A stretch of DNA of 64,000 nt from Saccharospirillum alexandrii (lineage in GTDB: Bacteria; Pseudomonadota; Gammaproteobacteria; Pseudomonadales; Natronospirillaceae). A program made the translations under genes and the position numbers. The notes beneath the pieces were generated by a model. It was not told where the DNA came from. It saw nothing but the letters and a program-made list of their open reading frames with translations, and did no database searches. The stretch lies in the NCBI RefSeq assembly GCF_004000275.1, contig NZ_RCIP01000001.1, positions 54,749 through 118,748 on the forward strand, given 5' to 3'. Numbering within the stretch: position 1 is the first letter of the stretch; every line of letters starts with the position of its first letter. Shown here one piece after another: positions 10,001-20,739 of the stretch.

Positions 10001-10526
10001 CCTGCGCAAGCAGACCAAAACCCTGGCCGGTCTGGTGCTCGGTGTTCGCACCCGCCAGACCCAGCGCGGCGATACCATGGCCATTGTCTCGCTGGACGAC
10101 CGGACCGGACGCATCGAAATGACGCTGTTCGGTGAGGACTACCAGCGCTTCAAGCCATTGTTGGAACCCGATCAGGTGATCTTCGTCGAAGCCGAAATTG
10201 GCTGGGACGATTACGCCGAGCGGGCCCGAATCCGCGCACAGAACATCTACACCCTAGCCCAGGCACGCCAGGAGCTGATTCGCGGCATTGAGTTCCGGGT
10301 CACTGAAGCCCAAACGCAGGAATTCCTCAAGCGCTTGAACGATTTGGTGCGCAGCGACCTGGAAGACGGGCAGGGCACCCCAGTTTGGATCAGATACGAA
10401 TCCCGCGTGGCTCAGGGCCAGGTGCGGCTGAATCCGGCGCATCGAATTCCATTGGAAGATGAGGTGCTGCACCGAATTCGACAGACCTTTGAGGATTCGG
10501 CCTACCGGTTTCGATATCAGGACTGA
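7017..10526 (+). CDS. dnaE: DNA polymerase III alpha subunit
   Basis: This is the replicative DNA polymerase catalytic subunit (1169 residues, normal length). Translation starts at GTG 7017 behind an AAGGAGAAAG site at 7000-7009. The N-terminal PHP domain begins FVHLRVHTEYSLVDGLIR. The polymerase active site appears as GPGRGSGAGSLVAYSL and MPDFDVDFCMEKRDRVI, carrying the catalytic acidic residues. ETLGLYLTGHP, a tandem helix-hairpin-helix region and an OB-fold (LAGLVLGVRTRQTQRGDTMA) follow. A separate proofreading subunit would be expected elsewhere. The gene is followed by a 462-nt gap holding a palindromic repeat. Confidence 0.98.
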   Translation: MPAQFVHLRVHTEYSLVDGLIRPKALVQAALKQGMPAVAITDITNFFGLIKFYNAALGAGIKPLLGADLWVENPADAAAPFRMTVLSQNAQGYRNLTELISDAYQTHQVQDRAVIKAEWIKAKNEGLILLSGGRFGDVGEALSRGKADVAGELARHWQSVFGDRYYLELQRTGRDQDEVIVQGSLLLARELDIAVVATNDVMFLTQDDFDAHEARVCINDGVTVDDPKRARRYSDQQYLKSADEMAKLFSDLPEAIDNSLLIAERCSTTVKLGEYFLPDYPIPDGMTMDEYFRQLSFEGLERRLAVSLKQDDPEYASKHAEYVTRLEFELNIIIQMGFPGYFLIVMDFIRWAKEHDIPVGPGRGSGAGSLVAYSLDITDLDPLEYDLLFERFLNPERVSMPDFDVDFCMEKRDRVIQYVADQYGRQAVSQIVTFGTLAAKAVVRDVARVQGKAYGLADRISKLIPADPGMTLTKAIDDVAELKEFLADDEEGMEIWEMALKLEGITRQTGKHAGGVVIAPTKLTDFSPLLCEEDGTGLVTQYDKNDVESAGLVKFDFLGLRTLTIIDWALKIINPRLAAKGQPAIDIAHIPLDDEPSFQLLQKAHTTAVFQLESRGMKDLIKRLKPDCLEDMIALVALFRPGPLQSGMVDNFINRKHEREEMAYPDPQYQHEWLKPILAPTYGIILYQEQVMQIAQELAGYTLGGADLLRRAMGKKKPEEMAKQREVFAAGAASKGVDAELATKIFDLVEKFAGYGFNKSHSAAYALVSYQTLWLKAHYPAAFMAATMSSELDNTDKVVIFIEDCRQLGIDVLPPDVNAGDYMFTVNENDQIIYGLGAIKGVGEGPVEAIVAARSNGGPFTDLFDFCERVDSRKVNKRCIEALIKAGALDRLAPHRAMLLAAMEDAVRTAEQSASNQAAGMIDLFNDLQVESQKAPYAPYEEVMQHSLKERLMGEKETLGLYLTGHPIDEYESEVNKIASMRLGELDMPPEELRRLRKQTKTLAGLVLGVRTRQTQRGDTMAIVSLDDRTGRIEMTLFGEDYQRFKPLLEPDQVIFVEAEIGWDDYAERARIRAQNIYTLAQARQELIRGIEFRVTEAQTQEFLKRLNDLVRSDLEDGQGTPVWIRYESRVAQGQVRLNPAHRIPLEDEVLHRIRQTFEDSAYRFRYQD

Positions 10527-10560
10527 CCCGGGCAGTCGTACGGAGCACCGTCTGTAGCTG

Positions 10561-10738
10561 AAGTTCCGGAGTTCGGGTTACTTGGGAGGTGGTGGCCCGC
10601 AGCGGCTACCGGGTATACCCCTGTGGGGTCGGCGTAGATCCGTCCATGGAGCCTAGACCGCAGCGTCCCTGCTGCGGACTACCCCACAGGGGTACACCCG
10701 GCACCCGCCGCTAGTCTCCTGAGTGAACTCCGAATCTT
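10561..10738. repeat. Palindromic interspersed repeat, copy A
   Basis: The dnaE-accA gap (10527-10988) contains no credible gene; its main content is this 178-nt nested inverted repeat. Outer arms 10561-10574 and 10725-10738 match at 12 of 14 positions. Inner arms 10609-10628 and 10682-10701 match at 19 of 20. The central 61 nt (10625-10685) is nearly the same, in reverse complement, as 52718-52778 (about 55 of 61 identical by eye) and itself contains a hairpin, CCGCAGC/GCTGCGG. The stem arms of the two copies differ in sequence while staying self-complementary. It looks like a mobile or structured intergenic repeat; no family name is assigned. Confidence 0.75.
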
Positions 10739-10988
10739 GAGTCCCTAGTAAACGGTAATTCTGCTGATTGTTTCCGTTTGTTCAAAGCTCAATAAGGTTT
10801 GATACGCTTGCTCAATGGCAGTCGGCCCTTTAGGCTGATCGCATCATTGAATTGAACCGCCCGGGGTGTACGGCGGTCCTGAATGGCAAGGTCAGCCCTG
10901 ATAGACAGTTGACGTTGCTGCCCAGCCTGCTTTACTTGGCGCTTGGCGGGCACGCAGTACACCATTGACGGCACACTAGGGAAACAGC

Positions 10989-11945
10989 ATGAATCCAGAT
11001 TACTTGGAATTTGAACAACCCATTGCAGACCTGATTGCCAAAATTGAAGAATTGCGACTGGTTGGCAACCGCAATGATCTCAACATTTCAGGCGAAATCG
11101 AAAAGCTGAACGCCCAGTCGATCAAACTGACCGAGCAGATCTTTTCCAACCTTACCTCCTGGCAGATTTCCCAGCTGGCGCGTCATCCCAAGCGTCCCTA
11201 CACGCTCGATTACATCAATCACATCTTTACCGACTGGGATGAGCTCCACGGCGACCGCCATTACGGCGACGATGCCGCCATTGTATCTGGCGTTGCGCGG
11301 CTGAATGAAGAGCCAGTGCTGGTGGTTGGTCACCAGAAAGGCCGGGATGTAAAAGAGAAAGTGCGCCGCAACTTCGGCATGCCCAAGCCTGAAGGCTATC
11401 GCAAGGCACTGCGCCTGATGCAAATGGCAGAGCGGTTCAAAATGCCGGTACTGACCTTTATCGATACCCCGGGCGCTTACCCCGGTATTGGCGCTGAAGA
11501 GCGTGGTCAGAGCGAGGCGATTGCCTACAATTTGTTGAAACTGTCGTCCCTGAAAACGCCGATCATTTCAACGGTTGTTGGAGAGGGCGGCTCGGGCGGA
11601 GCGCTGGCGATCGGGGTTTGCGATCATCTGAATATGCTGCAATACAGCACCTATTCGGTGATTTCCCCGGAAGGCTGTGCCTCCATTCTGTGGAAGACGG
11701 CGGAGCGGGCCTCCGATGCGGCCGAAGCCATGGGCATCACCGCGCCAAAATTGCGTGAACTGGGCCTTGTGGACACCGTTATCAAAGAGCCTCTGGGCGG
11801 CGCGCACCGCAACCCCGAAGCCATGGCGGCCGATTTGCGCCACGCACTCATTGGCCAGCTTGATAAGCTGCGCGGAGTGGCGCTGGACGACCTGCTCGAA
11901 AACCGTTACAAGCGCCTGATGTCGTTCGGGCTCGAATCGGCCTGA
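10989..11945 (+). CDS. accA: Acetyl-CoA carboxylase carboxyltransferase subunit alpha
   Basis: AccA with AccD forms the carboxyltransferase that moves CO2 from biotin-BCCP to acetyl-CoA, giving malonyl-CoA for fatty-acid synthesis. The 318-residue protein begins with the coiled N-terminus [19 protein letters not shown]. It carries the crotonase-like core with [49 protein letters not shown] and [14 protein letters not shown], all typical of AccA. The length is standard and a weak AGGGAAAC site precedes the ATG. The next gene is a GNAT acetyltransferase placed before tilS. Confidence 0.97.
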   Translation: MNPDYLEFEQPIADLIAKIEELRLVGNRNDLNISGEIEKLNAQSIKLTEQIFSNLTSWQISQLARHPKRPYTLDYINHIFTDWDELHGDRHYGDDAAIVSGVARLNEEPVLVVGHQKGRDVKEKVRRNFGMPKPEGYRKALRLMQMAERFKMPVLTFIDTPGAYPGIGAEERGQSEAIAYNLLKLSSLKTPIISTVVGEGGSGGALAIGVCDHLNMLQYSTYSVISPEGCASILWKTAERASDAAEAMGITAPKLRELGLVDTVIKEPLGGAHRNPEAMAADLRHALIGQLDKLRGVALDDLLENRYKRLMSFGLESA

Positions 11946-12096
11946 CTCGAAACAGGCTTGCAAAGCAACTAAGCTGTTCAAGGCGGCGTCGGGCGACGCC
12001 GTTTTAGCTTTGGTCTGCAACCGGCCGTGGTTCGTATTATCGTAACGGCTCCGGTCGCCAAAGCCCGGATGACAGATCCCAGCATGGCAGAAACAG

Positions 12097-12579
12097 ATGA
12101 CGGCGGCTTATTCCTTTGCGTTTCGACACTACGACCCCCTGGTCTCAGACGACATTGCGCTGTTGCTCAACCGTTATCTGGAAGGCGCGCGCGCACTCGA
12201 AGGGGCACCTGCCTACCTGTTCGACGTCGTGCTGCACGATGGCACCCTGATTGGCCAGATTGATCTGCGAGTGGGCGATACACCGGCCCTGGTAACCTAT
12301 GCCGGTCAGATAGGGTATGGCATCGACCGCCCATACCGAGGCCATCATTACGCTGCCAAAGCCTGCGAATTGATTCGAACGGTCGCACTCGATCACGGCA
12401 TGACAGAACTCTGGATTACCTGCAACCCCGACAACATTGCTTCTGTGCGCACCTGCGAACGCATTGGTGCTCGCTTTGTTGAGCGGGTGTCGGTGCCTCG
12501 TGGTACCGAACTGTGGCGTCGCGGAGACCGTGAGAAATTGCGCTATCGCTGGGGTCTGGCCGACATGGAGATGGCATGA
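12097..12579 (+). CDS. GNAT-family N-acetyltransferase
   Basis: This 160-residue protein has the GNAT fold. A RimJ/RimL-like N-terminus comes first, then IGQIDLRVG and the acetyl-CoA-binding region (GYGIDRPYRGHHYAAKACEL, in which R-G-H-H-Y-A takes the place of the usual R/Q-G-x-G-x-A). ITCNPDNIASVRTCERIGAR is the classic late GNAT motif. The substrate cannot be told from sequence. It lies between accA and tilS, which are often direct neighbours, and its stop overlaps the tilS ATG by 4 nt, so it is probably co-translated with tilS. An ORF in another frame from 12027 overlaps it and looks like a shadow. Confidence 0.85.
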   Translation: MTAAYSFAFRHYDPLVSDDIALLLNRYLEGARALEGAPAYLFDVVLHDGTLIGQIDLRVGDTPALVTYAGQIGYGIDRPYRGHHYAAKACELIRTVALDHGMTELWITCNPDNIASVRTCERIGARFVERVSVPRGTELWRRGDREKLRYRWGLADMEMA

Positions 12580-13928
12580 CCGGGAGTGGTTACGCCGCCG
12601 GTGAACGGTTTGATGCCTGGTTGTCCGACTGTACTGAGCGACCGGTCTTTGTTGGCTACAGTGGTGGTGTCGACTCGCAGCTGGTCTTGCATGAACTCTG
12701 CAGTCGGCTGCCACCCGGCGACGTTATTGCCCTTCACATCAATCATGGCCTCAGCCCCCAGGCTGACGACTGGCAAGCGCATTGTGCACAGTACTGCGCA
12801 GCACTTGGTTGTGGCTTCGAAGCGCATTCGGTGGCGGTCTCGGCCCAGGGTGAGGGGCTTGAAGCGGCAGCACGACAAGCACGCTACCGCATTTTCCTGA
12901 GTCGGGTGCCCCCGGGCCATAGCCTCTGGCTCGGGCATCACCTGGATGATCAGCTGGAAACCTTCATGTTACGACTGCTGCGGGGCAGTGGTTTGACCGG
13001 TCTGTCGGCCATGTCGGATCAAACGAGTCGGCAACAGAGGCTGATGTTGCGCCCCCTGCTGACGACCTCTCGGGTAAGCATCGAGAACCGGGCCCGGCAG
13101 CTGGGGCTGCACTGGATAACCGACGACAGCAACAGCGATGTGCGTTTTGATCGCAATTTTCTGCGTGAGCAGGTATTGCCGCTCATTGCCACGCGCTGGC
13201 CCCAGTACCGACAGACGCTATCGCGGTCACTCGGGCACCTCGATCAGGCTGCCCGTGAACAGCAACGCCAGCTCGACCTCGAACTGGAGCATCGGCTGGC
13301 GCATGATGGCGCCCTGAAAGCCGTGCAGCTGGACGATTGGTCGGCGGAGCAGGTGCAGGCGCTGATTCACCGCTGGCTGTACCGGCAGAATGTGAGATCC
13401 CCCAGTGAAGCGGCACTGCAACGCATCGTCCGCGAAGTGGTTAATGCCCGGGTGGATGCCCAGCCTGAAGTCGCTCTGGGTGACGGGTCAGTCCGGCGTT
13501 TTCGAACCGCGCTGTATTGGGTTCCCAACCCGGTAGAGCCCTCTGACTCGCCTTGTGCGGTCAGTGAAGACTGGCAGCACTGGCCGGGGATTGGCTGGCT
13601 GCGATTACGACGCGCAGCTGACGAGCCTGGACGGCTCCGGGGCGAGCCGGCTGGCTGGCGCTGGCAATTGCGCCAGGGGGGGGAATCGCTATGGCCAGCC
13701 GGGCGTTCGGCGCGGCGGGACCTGAAGCGCCTGCTGCAGGAATACCGGCTGCCGCCCTGGCAGCGCGACCGGGTGCCGCTGTTGTTTTCCGGCGACCAGC
13801 TCATTGCCGTTGCCAACCTGGCGGTGGACCTTGCCTGGCAGGCAGACTCCGGCGAGCCGGGCTGGGTGGTAGACTGGCAATCATCCAAACCAACAGGCCC
13901 TTCCCGGCACGACAATGGCGACGATTAA
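12576..13928 (+). CDS. tilS: tRNA(Ile)-lysidine synthetase TilS
   Basis: TilS attaches lysine to C34 of the minor tRNA-Ile(CAU), changing its specificity from AUG to AUA. The 450-residue protein has the PP-loop SGGVDSQLVLHEL near residue 30, LHINHGLSPQADDWQ, the LGHHLDDQLETFMLRLLRG segment and DDSNSDVRFDRNFLRE. A C-terminal TilS domain (LRQGGESLWPAGRSARRDLK) follows. It starts in the 4-nt overlap with the GNAT gene. Confidence 0.95.
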   Translation: MTGSGYAAGERFDAWLSDCTERPVFVGYSGGVDSQLVLHELCSRLPPGDVIALHINHGLSPQADDWQAHCAQYCAALGCGFEAHSVAVSAQGEGLEAAARQARYRIFLSRVPPGHSLWLGHHLDDQLETFMLRLLRGSGLTGLSAMSDQTSRQQRLMLRPLLTTSRVSIENRARQLGLHWITDDSNSDVRFDRNFLREQVLPLIATRWPQYRQTLSRSLGHLDQAAREQQRQLDLELEHRLAHDGALKAVQLDDWSAEQVQALIHRWLYRQNVRSPSEAALQRIVREVVNARVDAQPEVALGDGSVRRFRTALYWVPNPVEPSDSPCAVSEDWQHWPGIGWLRLRRAADEPGRLRGEPAGWRWQLRQGGESLWPAGRSARRDLKRLLQEYRLPPWQRDRVPLLFSGDQLIAVANLAVDLAWQADSGEPGWVVDWQSSKPTGPSRHDNGDD

Positions 13929-13943
13929 AGATTGAGGCAGTGA

Positions 13944-15725
<1,782 letters not shown>

Positions 15726-15764
15726 TGCAGGGTGGTGAGGGGTGGTATTTGGAGGGTTTTCCCC

Positions 15765-15770
15765 TATAAT
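15765..15770 (+). promoter_or_regulatory. Candidate eno promoter -10 box
   Basis: A perfect TATAAT lies in the pyrG-eno gap, 146 nt before the eno ATG and followed at once by a GC-rich discriminator (CCGGCGC). No convincing -35 hexamer is seen 16-18 nt upstream, so this is a motif match only. A promoter here would give eno a leader of roughly 140 nt. Confidence 0.4.
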
Positions 15771-15867
15771 CCGGCGCTGTCCGTTTTGTAATAAAACTAC
15801 ATTTTTGAGCGGTCGAGACTTGGGTAGAGTCACAACTGAAAAGCCGGTGTGACACTGCGGCAGTTAA

Positions 15868-17211
<1,344 letters not shown>

Positions 17212-17255
17212 GCCCGTTTTAATGCCCGTTTTGGCGGAAATTGAGCGGTAAATGC

Positions 17256-17284
17256 AAAAAGGGGGCTTGGCCCCCTTTTTTGTT
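17256..17284 (+). terminator. Rho-independent terminator after eno
   Basis: An A-run, a stem GGGGG...CCCCC with short loop CTTGG, and a run of six T form a classic intrinsic terminator. The A-run on the 5' side extends the stem and would also permit some termination on the other strand. Confidence 0.9.
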
Positions 17285-17397
17285 TGAGTCAGAATGCCGC
17301 CAGAGTTGTACAATGATGCCCAATAGGTGCCTCCCCTGAAACCCTGGGGTCATTACCCATTGCCACTGCTGAGTGGCCAATAGAGAGAACCGGACCG

Positions 17398-17712
17398 TTG
17401 AAAGCCACGGCTGTGCCACAACTGCAACGCAAGAACCCGCTGCGCTGGCTGCAAATTGGCTTGCTGGTGTTGCTGGTGATGTTGCAATTCCGCTGGTGGT
17501 TGGGCGAAAACAGCTGGGTCGATGTGAGTCGGTTGGAAGCGGATGTGGCCGCCCAGGAAAGCATTAATGCCGAGCGACGGGCACGCAACGAGGTTTTGAG
17601 TGCCCGAGTTGCCGATCTGAAGTCCGGGCTTGATGCGGTCGAGGAACTGGGTCGAAGTGACCTCGGGCTGATCAGGCCGGGTGAGGTTTTCTACGTCATA
17701 CCTGCCGAATAA
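17398..17712 (+). CDS. ftsB: Cell division protein FtsB
   Basis: FtsB is a small bitopic membrane protein that with FtsL and FtsQ controls septal peptidoglycan synthesis. The 104-residue product has a basic N-terminus, one TM helix (about residues 17-33, LQIGLLVLLVMLQFRWWLG) and a coiled coil (about 40-75, LEADVAAQESINAERRARNE). The C-terminus has the conserved AVEELGRSDLGLIRPGEVFY. Translation seems to start at TTG 17398 with a purine-rich AGAGAGA upstream; no ATG fits. Compared with E. coli the cytoplasmic N-terminus is about 14 residues longer. It precedes ispD as in most relatives. Confidence 0.92.
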   Translation: MKATAVPQLQRKNPLRWLQIGLLVLLVMLQFRWWLGENSWVDVSRLEADVAAQESINAERRARNEVLSARVADLKSGLDAVEELGRSDLGLIRPGEVFYVIPAE

Positions 17713-17739
17713 AGCGGTGTGGCCGCTGATTTGGATGTT

Positions 17740-18447
17740 ATGAACCTGACTGATCCCTCCCGAGTACACCTGGTATTCCCGGCCGCTGGCGTTGGTCAGC
17801 GGTTTGGCCAGCCACACCCCAAACAGTACACCCTGCTGGCCGGCAAAACGCTGCTGGAATGGACGCTCGATGCCTGGAAGGATGTGCCGTTTCAGGGCGA
17901 ACGCATACTGGTATTGTCGGGTAACGACGAGCGAGGCCGGGCTTTGGCGGCGCGCTATCCGGGCCTGAACTGTGTGAAGGGAGGGGCCGAGCGCGCCGAC
18001 TCGGTTCTGGCCGGGCTGGCTGCCATGAACGCAGCGGATGATGACTGGGTGATGGTGCATGATATTGCACGTCCTTGCGTTCGCCGCGCAGATATTCTGG
18101 CCTTGCTCGACCATTGCCAGTCTGAAGGCCGGGGCGCCTCGCTGGCGCGCCCACTGACAGACACCATAAAACGTATGCAGGGCGACCGGGTCTCGACGGT
18201 TGACCGACGGCAGTTATGGGCCGCCCTGACGCCTCAGTGCTTTCGATTCGGGCGCTTATATCGTGCCTTGTCCCTGGGTCTGGCCAATGCCGTACCCCTG
18301 ACCGATGAAGCCTCGGCGATGGAGTGGATGGGTGACCCGGTGGGTCTGGTCAGCGGCAGTGGCGATAACATCAAGGTAACGCACCCGGACGATCTGGCCC
18401 TGGTGGCGTTTTATCTGCAACAACAGGGTCGGCTGACGCCGACCTGA
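17740..18447 (+). CDS. ispD: 2-C-methyl-D-erythritol 4-phosphate cytidylyltransferase IspD
   Basis: IspD converts MEP and CTP to CDP-methylerythritol in the non-mevalonate isoprenoid pathway. Motifs are FPAAGVGQRFGQPHPKQYTL (nucleotide binding), WVMVHDIARPCVRRADI and TDEASAMEWMG. The ATG at 17740 gives 235 residues, close to the family length; an in-frame GTG at 17719 would add seven. The next gene is ispF, which acts two steps later (after IspE), and the two are often adjacent or fused in other bacteria. Confidence 0.95.
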   Translation: MNLTDPSRVHLVFPAAGVGQRFGQPHPKQYTLLAGKTLLEWTLDAWKDVPFQGERILVLSGNDERGRALAARYPGLNCVKGGAERADSVLAGLAAMNAADDDWVMVHDIARPCVRRADILALLDHCQSEGRGASLARPLTDTIKRMQGDRVSTVDRRQLWAALTPQCFRFGRLYRALSLGLANAVPLTDEASAMEWMGDPVGLVSGSGDNIKVTHPDDLALVAFYLQQQGRLTPT

Positions 18448-18483
18448 GCTTTTTATCAGCGATTACTTGGAGTGAAGCAGGGC

Positions 18484-18969
18484 ATGCGAATAGGCCATGG
18501 TTTTGATGTACACCGGTTCGACCTGAATGCCGGTCCCATGGACATAACGCTGGGTGGCGTGCGAGTACCGGCGGAGCATCCTTTGTTGGCGCATTCCGAC
18601 GGCGACGTTGTGTTGCATGCCATCGCCGACTCCCTGCTGGGCGCTGCCGCACTGGGTGACATTGGCGAATGGTTTCCGGATACGGATGCACAATGGGCCG
18701 GGGCAGATAGCCGTGCTTTGCTGACGGATGTCTATCATCGCATAACCGGGTTGGGTTACCGGCTGGTGAATCTGGACGTCACTGTCATTGCCCAGGCCCC
18801 TCGCCTGGGCGACTACAAGGGCGCTATGAAACTGACCATTGCCGAAACGCTGCAGTGTGACCCGGGTCAGATAAACATCAAGGCGACAACCACCGAGAAG
18901 TTGGGCTTTACCGGCCGCAAGGAGGGTATCGCCACCGAGGCGGTATGCCTGCTGGAGGTGGTGTCCTGA
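18484..18969 (+). CDS. ispF: 2-C-methyl-D-erythritol 2,4-cyclodiphosphate synthase IspF
   Basis: IspF cyclises CDP-methylerythritol 2-phosphate, releasing CMP. The 161-residue protein begins at ATG 18484 with the metal-binding signature [11 protein letters not shown]. It has the second motif [20 protein letters not shown] and [11 protein letters not shown]. The C-terminus contains [24 protein letters not shown] at 18472 is in frame but would add four residues to a conserved N-terminus. The TGA stop and the truD ATG share one base (TGATG). Confidence 0.97.
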   Translation: MRIGHGFDVHRFDLNAGPMDITLGGVRVPAEHPLLAHSDGDVVLHAIADSLLGAAALGDIGEWFPDTDAQWAGADSRALLTDVYHRITGLGYRLVNLDVTVIAQAPRLGDYKGAMKLTIAETLQCDPGQINIKATTTEKLGFTGRKEGIATEAVCLLEVVS

Positions 18970-19994
18970 TGGAGCTGCCGCAGTGGCCCAGAGCCTGGGG
19001 TGATGTTGTCGGGTCGGGGCGGTTAAAAGCCGAACCGGCTGATTTTTACGTTGAGGAGGCCCTGCCAGAGACAGCCTCTGGCGAGGGCGAACATTTATGG
19101 GTCACCCTGGAAAAAACCGGCCAGAATACCGCCTGGCTTGGCAAGCAACTGGCTCGCTGGGCGGGTATTCCCCCAAGGGACGTCAGTTACGCGGGTTTAA
19201 AAGACCGCCATGCCGTAACTCGCCAGACCTTCTCCCTGCATCTGCCCGGTAAACCGGACCCCTCAGAACCGCTGATTATGGACGGTGTTCGGGTGCTGTC
19301 GCTCAAACGACATGGACGCAAGTTGCGTACCGGTCAACTGATTGGCAATCATTTCGTGATCAGGCTGCGCGATTGGCAAGGGGATGCCAATGCCCTGGCA
19401 CACCGCTGGCAAATACTGGTTGATCAGGGGTTCCCGAATTACTTTGGTCCGCAACGGTTTGGTGACCAGGGTCAGAATTTAAGCCGGGCATTGGCCTGGA
19501 TACGCGGTGAGGGCCGGTTACCCCGAGGGCAGCAGGGCATTCATGTGTCTGCGATGCGCAGCTTACTGTTCAATCACTTGTTGGCCGAGCGAGTGCAGCA
19601 GGGTACCTGGAACCAGCTGCTCCCCGGTGATTTCCTGCAATTCAAGGAAGGCAAACGGGGGTTTGAATGTCTGGAGCCGACCGAAAGTGAATGGTCGCGG
19701 GTAGCATCGGGTCAGTTATCGCCAAGCGCGAGTTTGCCCGGTGAGCAAACGGAAATCTTTTCTCTGCTCGATGAACGCGAAGCGCCTATGCTGGCGCAGC
19801 AGTCAGAATGGACGCAAGCGCTGATACGGCTGCGCATTCAGCGCAGCTTGCGCAAGTTGCGGGTTTATCCGGAGCAGGGTCAGCTTGACTGGCAGGGAAC
19901 GAATCCGCAATTCCGTTTCTTTTTGCCGGCTGGCAGTTACGCTACGGCATTGTTGCGTGAACTGTCAGACTGGCGTGAGGAGGAGTCTCAGTGA
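18969..19994 (+). CDS. truD: tRNA pseudouridine(13) synthase TruD
   Basis: TruD makes pseudouridine-13 in tRNA-Glu and related tRNAs. The ATG at 18969 has GGAGG at 18954-18958 and overlaps the ispF stop, giving 341 residues. Diagnostic segments are ADFYVEEALPE, the catalytic aspartate in YAGLKDRHAVTRQTF, and NYFGPQRFGDQGQNL. TruD family proteins carry an inserted lid domain, consistent with the central region. The 3' end overlaps the pcm GTG by 4 nt; in most gammaproteobacteria surE lies between them but there is no room for it here. Confidence 0.95.
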   Translation: MELPQWPRAWGDVVGSGRLKAEPADFYVEEALPETASGEGEHLWVTLEKTGQNTAWLGKQLARWAGIPPRDVSYAGLKDRHAVTRQTFSLHLPGKPDPSEPLIMDGVRVLSLKRHGRKLRTGQLIGNHFVIRLRDWQGDANALAHRWQILVDQGFPNYFGPQRFGDQGQNLSRALAWIRGEGRLPRGQQGIHVSAMRSLLFNHLLAERVQQGTWNQLLPGDFLQFKEGKRGFECLEPTESEWSRVASGQLSPSASLPGEQTEIFSLLDEREAPMLAQQSEWTQALIRLRIQRSLRKLRVYPEQGQLDWQGTNPQFRFFLPAGSYATALLRELSDWREEESQ

Positions 19995-20671
19995 ATCTGT
20001 CCGGTATCGGCATGACGTCCCAGCGGACTCGCCAGCGTCTGATTGAGCGACTCTTTGCCAAGGGCATTCGTGATGCCCGGGTCATGGATTGCTTTATGAA
20101 GGTCCCTCGGCACATCTTTGTTGATGAGGCCCTGGGCCATAAAGCCTACGAAGACATTGCGGTACCCATCGGTTACGGTCAGACCCTGTCGCAACCCTAT
20201 ATTGTCGCACGCATGAGCGAGCTGGTGCTGGCTGCACCCCACCATGAGCGCATTCTTGAAATTGGCACCGGTTCCGGGTTTCAGACCTCGGTTTTAGCGC
20301 ATCTGGTGGATGAAATCTACTCGGTAGAGCGCATCAAACCGTTGCAATTGAAAGCTCGAGAGCGGCTGCGTTTGCAAAAACTGTATAACGTACGCCTGAA
20401 GCTCGATGACGGTTTCCTTGGTTGGCCCGACGCAGGACCGTTTGATGTCATTATCGGGACGGCGGCCCCCGAAACGGCTCCGCAATCCCTGCTGGATCAA
20501 CTGGTCCCCGATGGCGGGCAGCTGATTCTGCCGGTGGGTACCGAGGAGCAGTTTTTGACCGTGGTGGAGCGCCAGGGTGATGAATTTACCGAGCGCCGCA
20601 TTGAAGCTGTGCGCTTCGTGCCTATGCTTGCGGGCATTCAGACCGGCGATTCCGATGCGCTGCGACTCTGA
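19991..20671 (+). CDS. pcm: Protein-L-isoaspartate O-methyltransferase Pcm
   Basis: Pcm methylates isoaspartyl residues in aged proteins using SAM, starting their repair. The protein (226 residues from GTG 19991) has the N-terminal PRHIFVDEALGHKAYEDIAV, the substrate-contact region GYGQTLSQPYIVARM and the SAM-binding motif ILEIGTGSGFQTSVLA. GTAAPETAPQSLLDQL and LILPVGTEEQ follow. An internal ATG at 20012 (MTSQRTRQRL) is a possible alternative start. The GTG sits in a 4-nt overlap with truD. Confidence 0.94.
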   Translation: MNLSGIGMTSQRTRQRLIERLFAKGIRDARVMDCFMKVPRHIFVDEALGHKAYEDIAVPIGYGQTLSQPYIVARMSELVLAAPHHERILEIGTGSGFQTSVLAHLVDEIYSVERIKPLQLKARERLRLQKLYNVRLKLDDGFLGWPDAGPFDVIIGTAAPETAPQSLLDQLVPDGGQLILPVGTEEQFLTVVERQGDEFTERRIEAVRFVPMLAGIQTGDSDALRL

Positions 20672-20739
20672 GGTATTGCTATCTGGCCCGTCGATATACA
20701 GCCTTGAAGGGATCCATATCATGAGCAGGGAGATACTGC

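Noticed and set aside
12027-12263. Alternative ORF overlapping the GNAT gene
   Set aside because: It has no recognisable motif, lies in a different frame from a clear GNAT domain, and would remove the GNAT start region.
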